In this document: positions 1 through 5,588 of the stretch, piece by piece
Numbering within the stretch: the first letter of the stretch is position 1
How the letters are laid out: each line of letters begins with the position of its first letter
Assembly: GCA_024642325.1 (NCBI GenBank)
Contig: JAHEBI010000129.1
Coordinates: 1 to 7,020 of the forward strand
Origin: Eudoraea sp.
Lineage (GTDB): Bacteria; Bacteroidota; Bacteroidia; Flavobacteriales; Flavobacteriaceae
Direction of reading: 5' to 3'
Length of the DNA stretch: 7,020 bases
Notes under the pieces: generated by a model
The model's database searches: none
The model's input: only the letters and a program-made list of their open reading frames with translations
Told to the model about the DNA's origin: nothing
Made by a program: the position numbers and the translations under genes

Positions 1-49
1 TAAGGAATAGATTATTCTAATTTGCATACGTCTTATTTTAGACTTCTTT

Positions 50-80
50 TTTGTAGTAAACCTGATTATGTCTACTTTTG
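50..80 (+). promoter_or_regulatory. Bacteroidota-type promoter of pepP
   Basis: TTTG at 50-53 (end of a T run) is followed after 19 bp by TACTTTTG at 73-80, an exact match to the Bacteroidota -7 consensus TAnnTTTG with a normal -33/-7 spacing. Transcription would start a few bases after position 80, leaving a leader of roughly 10-15 nt before the ATG at 99. This also argues against the in-frame TTG at 78, which lies inside the -7 box, as the start codon. The match is seen directly; the activity is inferred. Confidence 0.65.
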
Positions 81-98
81 GGGAAAGTACTTGGTCTT

Positions 99-1391
99 AT
101 GAAATATGAACAAATAAACAGTGAGTTGTTTAAAAGGAATCGGGCGAAATTCATGGCTCAAATGAAGCCAATGAGTATTGCGATATTTAATTCCAACGAC
201 ATATACCCCATCGGTGCGGACAGTACCATGCCCTTTCAGCAGCACAGGGATATTTTTTATCTCAGTGGGGTAGATCAGGAAGAATCTATCCTCTTGCTTT
301 TTCCGGATGCCTACGATAAAATAAACAAAGAGATATTATTTGTCAGGGAAACAAATGAACACATAGCCATCTGGGAAGGGGAAAAGTTGGATAAGACTCA
401 GGCAACAGAGGTTTCCGGCATTCAAACTGTTCATTGGCTTACAGATTTTGATAAGGTATTTTTTAATCTGATGACCGAAGCAGAAGTTATTTATTTGAAT
501 ACCAATGAACATTACAGGCAGTCTGTAGAAACTCAAACCAGGGAAGACCGCTTTATTATTAAATGTAAGAATGATTATCCTGCGCACCAGGTAGCCAAGA
601 GCAATCCCATTTTACAACAGATAAGGGGCGTAAAAGAACCTGAGGAAATTAACCTGATTCAGAAAGCCTGCGATATAACTGAAAAGGGCTTCCGGCGCAT
701 ATTGAAATATGTAAAACCCGGCATTTGGGAATATGAATTAGAGGCAGAATTTCTTCATGAGTTTATAAGGAATCGATCTAAAGGTTTTGCTTATACTCCA
801 ATAATAGCATCCGGGAATAATGCAAATGTTTTACACTATATTGAAAATAAAAACCAATGCAAAAATGGCGACCTCATCCTGTTGGATGTAGGAGCAGAAT
901 ATGCAAATTATTCAAGTGATATGACCAGGACAATTCCGGTGAATGGAAAATTTAATAAAAGGCAGCGCCAGGTCTATGATGCCGTGCTTAAGGTAAAAAA
1001 TGAAGCTACAAATATGCTTGTGCCGGGTACTTTATGGGCAGATTATCACAAAGAAGTAGGGAAAGTAATGACTTCTGAACTAATTGGATTAGGACTATTG
1101 GACAAGGCTGATGTGCAAAATGAGAACAAGGATTGGCCTGCTTATAAAAAATATTTCATGCATGGCACGAGTCATCATATGGGATTAGACACACATGATT
1201 ATGGAGAACTAAAAAAACCCATGAAGCCGAATATGGTCTTTACAGTAGAGCCGGGGATTTATATTCCGGATGAAAAGATGGGTATTCGATTAGAAGATGA
1301 TGTAGTTATTACCGATAAAGGATCCCCGTTTAATCTAATGAGGAATATCCCGATTGATGCTGAGGAGATAGAAGATCTAATGAATAAATAG
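99..1391 (+). CDS. pepP: Xaa-Pro aminopeptidase (aminopeptidase P family, M24B)
   Basis: A 430-residue cytosolic metallopeptidase that removes the N-terminal residue from peptides with proline in position 2, helping recycle proline peptides. An N-terminal AMP_N-type domain (about residues 1-170) precedes the M24 'pita-bread' catalytic domain (about 180-430). All five metal ligands of the family are present by alignment from memory to E. coli PepP: D263 (LLDVGAEY), D274 (SSDMTRT), H359 (HGTSHHMGLD), E384 (TVEPGIY) and E399 (GIRLEDD). The accessory histidines H246 (VLHYIEN), H355 and H366 are there too. Length is close to the E. coli enzyme (441). The ATG at 99 is chosen because the reading frame's upstream TTG at 78 falls in the promoter and because flavobacterial homologues begin MKY. 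No signal peptide is visible. It appears to be a single-gene unit, convergent with brnQ. The family is firm; the precise peptide preference is inferred. Confidence 0.95.
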   Translation: MKYEQINSELFKRNRAKFMAQMKPMSIAIFNSNDIYPIGADSTMPFQQHRDIFYLSGVDQEESILLLFPDAYDKINKEILFVRETNEHIAIWEGEKLDKTQATEVSGIQTVHWLTDFDKVFFNLMTEAEVIYLNTNEHYRQSVETQTREDRFIIKCKNDYPAHQVAKSNPILQQIRGVKEPEEINLIQKACDITEKGFRRILKYVKPGIWEYELEAEFLHEFIRNRSKGFAYTPIIASGNNANVLHYIENKNQCKNGDLILLDVGAEYANYSSDMTRTIPVNGKFNKRQRQVYDAVLKVKNEATNMLVPGTLWADYHKEVGKVMTSELIGLGLLDKADVQNENKDWPAYKKYFMHGTSHHMGLDTHDYGELKKPMKPNMVFTVEPGIYIPDEKMGIRLEDDVVITDKGSPFNLMRNIPIDAEEIEDLMNK

Positions 1392-1427
1392 TTCTTGGAA
1401 AACTGCGGTAGCGAGAATCTTAAAGTA

Positions 1428-2717
1428 TTAAAACCATGAGGTTTTAGACCATCCCTGTTTACCAATATTTGCGAAAATAAAAATGGCTAAAGCGGGCAAT
1501 ACCCAACCCATACTTAATTTACTCAGGGGAATCCATTTTGTAATGGCTTCTATATGGCTACTTAAACCAATACTTCCCAAAAAATCAGGAATACTAAAAA
1601 GGATAGTTGTAAAAACGACTGCCCTGAATACATTGGGAGATCCAAATTTTTCAGGAACTACATTAAGCAAGATTAAAACAATGGTGATTGGATAAACGAA
1701 CATTAGAACGGGCAATGCAATAGCAATTATGTAACCCACATTAAATTGCCCCATTAAGACTCCCAGGCAACAACTTATCAGAGCAGTAATCAAATATGCT
1801 TTCTTTGAATCCGGTAAACGGGATTTTACAAAATCTGCTGTGCCGGCTACAATTCCTACTGCAGTAGTAAAACAAGCCAAACTTACGAGGATACCCAGGA
1901 ATAGGTTCGCAGTTGTCCCAAGGGTAATCTTACTTATACCTATGATTAGGGCGGTACGTGATATTGTATCATCAAATGGCCCGTGCATCACTGCTCCGGT
2001 AAAAATTAATCCGGCATATATTATTATTAGGCCTAATCCAGCCAGCCAGCCGGCCTTTGTTATCAAAGCTTTTTTACTTTCGTATGAATCTTCTTTATGA
2101 GAAAGATTAATCGAAGTTATTATAACCCCACCAACAACAATGGCACCGATGGCATCAAAGGTTTGATAACCTTCGAGTATTCCTTGTGATAATGGATTGG
2201 TAAACGTGTTCGCCCCAAAATTAAGTGGAAAGGAAAACAGAGTTATACCCATAATAAACAAGAGAATAAGAATAATAGCGGGAGTTAAATACTTCCCTAT
2301 TATGTCCAATATTTTTGTCCGGTTCATCACAAAAATGAAGACTAAAACAAAATAAACGATACTTGTACTTAAAGCAGAATTATGAAATAAGGGTGCAATA
2401 CCTATTTCGTGTGTAACGGAAGCCGTTCTAGGAGAAGGCAATGCAATGGATACGCCATAAATAATAAAGCAATAAATCAGGCTAAAGGAAGATGATACCT
2501 TAGAGCCAAAATCATACATAGTTCCCTGAAGTTTGGCATGACCAAGTATTCCAAATATGGGGATTAAAACGGCTGAAAGGGCAAACCCAAGAGCAACTAA
2601 CCACCATAGTTCTCCTGCTTTAAGGCCTAATAGAGGGGGTAAAATCAAATTTCCCGCGCCAAAGAAAAGGGAGAATAGTGCAAAAGCTGTAACTAAGGTT
2701 TCCTTTATTCTATTCAT
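1428..2717 (-). CDS. brnQ: Branched-chain amino acid:cation symporter (LIV-II family)
   Basis: A 429-residue integral inner-membrane protein of the BrnQ/LIVCS family, which takes up leucine, isoleucine and valine with Na+ or H+. The sequence is almost wholly hydrophobic, with about 12 predicted membrane spans (for example near residues 6-28, 38-58, 76-94, 144-162, 186-203, 223-243, 268-292, 326-353 and 403-417). Family hallmarks are FFGAGNLILPP at 18-28 in the first span, EGYQTFDAIGA at 182-192, and CFTTAVG at 282-288. Length fits the family (about 430-440), and the N-terminus MNRIKETLVT is a normal start, so the gene looks intact. It is transcribed alone, converging on pepP and diverging from the 72-residue gene at 2980. 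Pairing with a peptidase suggests amino acid salvage only loosely. Ion and exact substrate cannot be read from the sequence. Confidence 0.93.
   Translation of the reverse strand: MNRIKETLVTAFALFSLFFGAGNLILPPLLGLKAGELWWLVALGFALSAVLIPIFGILGHAKLQGTMYDFGSKVSSSFSLIYCFIIYGVSIALPSPRTASVTHEIGIAPLFHNSALSTSIVYFVLVFIFVMNRTKILDIIGKYLTPAIILILLFIMGITLFSFPLNFGANTFTNPLSQGILEGYQTFDAIGAIVVGGVIITSINLSHKEDSYESKKALITKAGWLAGLGLIIIYAGLIFTGAVMHGPFDDTISRTALIIGISKITLGTTANLFLGILVSLACFTTAVGIVAGTADFVKSRLPDSKKAYLITALISCCLGVLMGQFNVGYIIAIALPVLMFVYPITIVLILLNVVPEKFGSPNVFRAVVFTTILFSIPDFLGSIGLSSHIEAITKWIPLSKLSMGWVLPALAIFIFANIGKQGWSKTSWF
1429..1446. terminator. Weak hairpin between convergent pepP and brnQ
   Basis: A perfect 7-bp inverted repeat TAAAACC / GGTTTTA encloses the loop ATGA. 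It overlaps the last codons of brnQ and lies 37 bases past the pepP stop. The convergent gap is only 36 bp, so a shared bidirectional terminator would be expected near here. The stem is short and AT-rich and no clean T run follows on either strand, so function is uncertain. Confidence 0.3.
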
Positions 2718-2754
2718 AGGACAATTAAACCTGAAAGATAATCCAAAAATGCAC

Positions 2755-2784
2755 TAAAACTAATACAAAATTCATCCCGGCAAA
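2755..2784 (-). promoter_or_regulatory. Candidate brnQ promoter
   Basis: On the minus strand TTTG (plus 2781-2784) is followed after 18 bp by TAGTTTTA (plus 2755-2762), which differs from the Bacteroidota -7 consensus TAnnTTTG only in the last base. Transcription would begin near 2750, giving a leader of about 30 nt before the ATG at 2717. The order and spacing are right, but the -7 box is imperfect. Confidence 0.4.
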
Positions 2785-2795
2785 CTTGCAATTGA

Positions 2796-2824
2796 TCGAA
2801 AAAAGAGACGTTTGTCGAAAAAAG
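2796..2824. repeat. 10-bp direct repeat upstream of brnQ promoter
   Basis: TCGAAAAAAG occurs at 2796-2805 and again at 2815-2824, a 19-bp period close to two helical turns. The pair lies just upstream of the candidate brnQ -33 element, about 50 and 70 bases before the inferred transcription start, as expected of an activator operator. The second copy sits in ACGTTTGTCGA, which loosely recalls LytTR-type sites. The regulator is unknown, and the A-rich composition makes chance similarity possible. Confidence 0.35.
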
Positions 2825-2979
2825 CATAAAATTCACAGGGGGCACCCAATAAAACACAAGGTACTAGCGTTCTGAAATTAAGTTATTTGAAAATATAGTC
2901 TCTTAAACTTTTACTGATTGTTTATTCATGCATATTACGGATTCCCAAACCCTACCAATGCAGACCTAAAACCTACATT

Positions 2980-3198
2980 ATGAAAAAAATATTTTGCAAT
3001 ATTTTTGGCCACCACTATTCTGTATCCAAGAAGGTAACCTTGCACATAAAGGAATATAAGTGTGTTCACTGTGGCAAAGAAGTCACAACAGACGTAAGCG
3101 GAAATCTTTCCGTTTTAACACCTGAACTTCAGGAGATCAATGATACCTTAGAAGACTTATACCAAAAAAGACATAGGACTACCCAACAAGTAGCTTAA
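2980..3198 (+). CDS. Small Cys/His protein, possible zinc ribbon, unknown function
   Basis: A 72-residue basic protein whose role I do not know. It has C6, H11, H12, and a C28-V-H-C31 knuckle followed by GKE. This C-x4-H(H)-x15/16-C-x2-C arrangement could bind one zinc ion, as in short zinc-ribbon proteins such as the DUF1660 group. The C-terminal part (about residues 45-65, LTPELQEINDTLEDLYQKR) looks like a charged helix. Similar short proteins with a GH near the start and a CxxCGKE core are, to my recollection, common in Flavobacteriaceae. There is no signal peptide or membrane segment, so it is probably cytosolic. The ATG at 2980 is the only sensible start. The gene diverges from brnQ, and its TAA (3196-3198) directly abuts the thiL stop. 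Zinc binding is inferred from residue pattern only; a nucleic-acid or protein-binding role is possible but unsupported. Confidence 0.8.
   Translation: MKKIFCNIFGHHYSVSKKVTLHIKEYKCVHCGKEVTTDVSGNLSVLTPELQEINDTLEDLYQKRHRTTQQVA
2985..3006 (+). repeat. 9-bp perfect inverted repeat at the start of the small gene
   Basis: AAAAATATT (2985-2993) and AATATTTTT (2998-3006) are perfect inverted arms around the loop TTGC. They lie in codons 2-9 of the 72-residue gene, three bases after its ATG. A hairpin in the mRNA could affect translation initiation, or the site could be a palindromic operator. The arms are all A/T, so the structure would be weak and may simply reflect Lys/Ile/Phe codons. Confidence 0.4.
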
Positions 3199-4248
3199 TT
3201 ATGCTTTGGCAAATGAATTCCACCCCTGAGCGGTAAGTGGAATTTTAGAATTATTCCTGGATATTAAGTGTGCGCCTTCATTCTTTTCTGTTATGTGCCC
3301 CACAACAGTAAAGTTAGGATTGCCCTTTAATTCCGGGAATTTTTTTTGATCAATAGTGAACAATAACTCGTAGTCTTCTCCCCCGCTTAAAGCTACTAAA
3401 GAGCTATCTATATTAAACTCCTCACATGCCGATATTACCGTGGGATCCAATGGGATTTTATCTTCATACAGGTTGCATCCAACATTGCTGTTTTTGCACA
3501 AATGGAGAATTTCAGAAGATAGGCCGTCACTAATATCTATCATGGAAGTGGGATGAATACCCAGGTTCATTAATAATTCTACTATATCTTTTCTGGCTTC
3601 CGGTTTTAATTGGCGCTCAATGATGTAACTATATGCCGTCAAGTCCGGCTGATTATTTGGATTAACTTTGAATACTTCCTTTTCACGTTTCAAAACCTGC
3701 AATCCCATATAGGCACCTCCAAGGTCACCACTAACCACCAAAAGATCATTGGGTTTTGCCCCACTCCTGTATACAAGATCTTCTTTTGCTGCCTCGCCTA
3801 TGGCTGTAATGCTAATTATCATTCCTGTGGTAGAGGAAGTAGTATCTCCACCAACCAAATCTATTTTGTAAAGCTCACAGGCTAATGAGATACCGCTGTA
3901 GAATTCTTCCAGGGCTTCCAAAGGAAATCGATTGGAGACCGCAACAGATACTGTAATCTGTGTAGCTCTAGCATTCATTGCATAAATATCAGATAAATTA
4001 ACCATGACGGCTTTATAACCCAGGTGCTGAAGTGGCGTGTAGCTGAGATCAAAATGTATTCCTTCAATCAACAAATCTGTAGACACAAGCACCTTTCTAT
4101 CGGCAAAGTCCAGCACTGCCGCGTCATCGCCAATACCCTTAACAGTAGACTTATGGTGCAATTTAAAATTCCCGGTGAGATGATCTATTAATCCAAATTC
4201 ACCTAATTCTTCTAGTGAGGTTTTCTCCTGGTTCTTATCTTCAAACAT
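3199..4248 (-). CDS. thiL: Thiamine-monophosphate kinase
   Basis: A 349-residue cytosolic kinase that phosphorylates thiamine monophosphate with ATP to give thiamine diphosphate, the last step of cofactor synthesis. It has the PurM/AIR-synthase-like two-domain fold. The family motifs appear in order: GIGDDAAV at 38-45, STDLLIEGIHF at 56-66, NLSDIYAMNA at 84-93, LVGGDTT at 131-137, SGDLGGAYMG at 173-182, MIDISDGLSSE at 236-246, SGGEDYELLFT at 288-298, and the C-terminal GWNSF. The Asp clusters are the expected Mg-nucleotide ligands. The frame stays open to 4569, but family members begin a few residues before the EFGLIDHL segment. The ATG at 4248 fits this, while longer versions would run into the divergent lipoprotein gene. 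No other thi gene and no TPP riboswitch is visible in the 70-bp upstream gap. Confidence 0.95.
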   Translation of the reverse strand: MFEDKNQEKTSLEELGEFGLIDHLTGNFKLHHKSTVKGIGDDAAVLDFADRKVLVSTDLLIEGIHFDLSYTPLQHLGYKAVMVNLSDIYAMNARATQITVSVAVSNRFPLEALEEFYSGISLACELYKIDLVGGDTTSSTTGMIISITAIGEAAKEDLVYRSGAKPNDLLVVSGDLGGAYMGLQVLKREKEVFKVNPNNQPDLTAYSYIIERQLKPEARKDIVELLMNLGIHPTSMIDISDGLSSEILHLCKNSNVGCNLYEDKIPLDPTVISACEEFNIDSSLVALSGGEDYELLFTIDQKKFPELKGNPNFTVVGHITEKNEGAHLISRNNSKIPLTAQGWNSFAKA

Positions 4249-4252
4249 AGTA

Positions 4253-4260
4253 CAAAAATA
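4253..4260 (-). promoter_or_regulatory. Candidate thiL -7 box adjoining the start codon
   Basis: The minus strand reads TATTTTTG, an exact TAnnTTTG match, ending four bases before the thiL ATG at 4248. If used, it would give a leaderless or nearly leaderless transcript. No TTTG is present at the expected -33 position about 19 bp upstream, so support is partial. Confidence 0.35.
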
Positions 4261-4280
4261 AGCGGATGGGAATAATATAT

Positions 4281-4314
4281 TATCTTTATCCTGAAAAAGA
4301 ATAATTAATTTTTG
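4281..4314 (+). promoter_or_regulatory. Candidate promoter elements of the lipoprotein pair
   Basis: Two near matches to the Bacteroidota -7 box TAnnTTTG lie before the ATG at 4319. TATCTTTA (4281-4288) would give a leader of about 25 nt, and AATTTTTG (4307-4314) would give a leaderless mRNA. Each differs from consensus by one base, and neither has a clear TTTG 19 bp upstream. A promoter must lie in this 70-bp divergent gap unless the genes are read from further away; which box is used cannot be decided. Confidence 0.3.
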
Positions 4315-4318
4315 CCCC

Positions 4319-5581
4319 ATGAAAAAATCGTTCCTGCTTATTTTAGGCCTGATGTTTCTTTCAGGCTGTTCCAATAATGATGATTCTTCTGTTGATGATA
4401 ACGATTCCGGGATAATAGATGATACCCTGCCGGATGATGTAATTGGTAATCCACAAACAGGGTTTTTACCATGTGAAAATGGAATGGCAGGGATATATCC
4501 CTGCAATGGGTATGACTTATTAGGCCAAATTACTTTGACCCAATTCGGTGCTACTTCGGCAAATGACATTTGGGGGTGGACAGATACCTCTACAAATAGA
4601 GAATATGCATTGGTGGGTTTGGATAATGGAACCGCCTTTGTTGATATAACCGATACGGAAGAGTTGATTTATCTCGGAAAATTACCCTCAGCAACCGTTT
4701 CCAGTTCCTGGAGGGACATAAAAGTGTATCAGGACCATGCATTTGTGGTGTCTGAGGCAGGTGGCCACGGGATGCAAGTCTTTGATTTAACCAAATTGAG
4801 AAATGTGGCGAATACCCCGGAAACTTTTGAGGCAGACGCCCTTTACACCGGTTTTGGTAACGCGCACAATATTGTTATCAATGAAGTTAGCGGATTTGCA
4901 TATGCAGTTGGCACTGCCAGAAATGACGTATACAGAGGTGGTGCACATTTTATTAATGTTCAGGATCCCAAAAGCCCATTAGCTGCAGGCGGCTACGGCG
5001 CAAACGGTTACACACATGACGCACAGGTTGTTACTTACAACGGCCCGGATACTGATTATACAGGACAAGAAATTTTTATTGGGGCAAATGAAAATCAAAT
5101 GGCTGTTGTGAACGTTACAGATAAAGATAATCCTATGCAGATAAGTACTATTCAATACGCCAATATTGGATATACACATCAGGGATGGTTTTCGGAAGAT
5201 CAACGCTATTTTATTTTGGGAGATGAATTAGATGAAATCAATTTTGGTTTTGATTCGAGGACACTCATTTTTGACTTTTCAGACCTGGACAATCCCCTAT
5301 TGCATACTACATATTTAGGCGAAACAGGGGCTATTGACCACAATGGTTATGTAAAAGGAGATGCTTTTTATCTCGCGAATTATACTGCAGGTATTCGAAT
5401 CCTTGATATTTCTGGGGTAGAGGGGCAAAGTATCGTTGAAGAAGGTTTCTTCGATACGTATCCGTCCAATAATACGGCTGCTTTTGAAGGTGTATGGAGT
5501 GTATACCCATACTTCGAAAGTGAAAAAGTCATTGTAAATGATATCAATTCAGGACTTTTTGTTATTAAAAAGTCAAATTAG
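4319..5581 (+). CDS. Surface lipoprotein, choice-of-anchor B / LVIVD-type beta-propeller
   Basis: A 420-residue predicted lipoprotein. The signal peptide (residues 1-16) ends in the lipobox LSGC, with C17 to be acylated. The following SNNDDSSVDDND stretch is acidic like the export signals that send Bacteroidota lipoproteins to the cell surface. A linker of about 30 residues leads to a beta-propeller of the 'choice-of-anchor B' group. Blades carry LVIVD-like strands such as ALVGLDNGTAFVDIT (97-111), GMQVFDLTKL (151-160), MAVVNVTDKDNP (261-272), TLIFDFSDLDNP (315-326) and GIRILDISG (358-366). Conserved segments AHNIVIN (182), YTHDAQ (231), YTHQGW (285) and IDHNGY (339) put a His at the start of four successive blades. 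C52 and C62 may form a disulfide. The gene is intact and is followed after 7 bp by a second lipoprotein. The family is recognised with good confidence; its ligand or activity is unknown. Confidence 0.88.
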   Translation: MKKSFLLILGLMFLSGCSNNDDSSVDDNDSGIIDDTLPDDVIGNPQTGFLPCENGMAGIYPCNGYDLLGQITLTQFGATSANDIWGWTDTSTNREYALVGLDNGTAFVDITDTEELIYLGKLPSATVSSSWRDIKVYQDHAFVVSEAGGHGMQVFDLTKLRNVANTPETFEADALYTGFGNAHNIVINEVSGFAYAVGTARNDVYRGGAHFINVQDPKSPLAAGGYGANGYTHDAQVVTYNGPDTDYTGQEIFIGANENQMAVVNVTDKDNPMQISTIQYANIGYTHQGWFSEDQRYFILGDELDEINFGFDSRTLIFDFSDLDNPLLHTTYLGETGAIDHNGYVKGDAFYLANYTAGIRILDISGVEGQSIVEEGFFDTYPSNNTAAFEGVWSVYPYFESEKVIVNDINSGLFVIKKSN

Positions 5582-5588
5582 AACAACG

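Noticed and set aside
78..98. Upstream TTG start extending pepP by seven residues
   Set aside because: The TTG lies within the -7 promoter box TACTTTTG, and family members start at the equivalent of the ATG at 99.
336..587. Minus-strand open frame inside pepP; likewise 1259-1465, 4979-5203, 5608-5793 and 6024-6296
   Set aside because: All lie opposite well-supported genes and show no domain, signal or family resemblance.
1483..2757. Plus-strand open frames opposite brnQ (1483-1695, 1840-2100, 2557-2757)
   Set aside because: They are antisense to a clear transporter gene and have no recognisable protein features.
3610..3885. Plus-strand open frame of 91 codons inside thiL
   Set aside because: It is antisense to conserved ThiL motifs, which constrain that sequence.
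4249..4318. TPP riboswitch upstream of thiL
   Set aside because: The gap is only 70 bp and AT-rich, with no conserved thi-box-like sequence seen on the thiL strand.
4249..4569. Longer thiL reading frame with starts at 4569 or 4320
   Set aside because: The extension overlaps the divergent lipoprotein gene, contains no ThiL family sequence, and the enzyme is complete from 4248. The 4320 ATG exists only because CATG is palindromic at the lipoprotein start.
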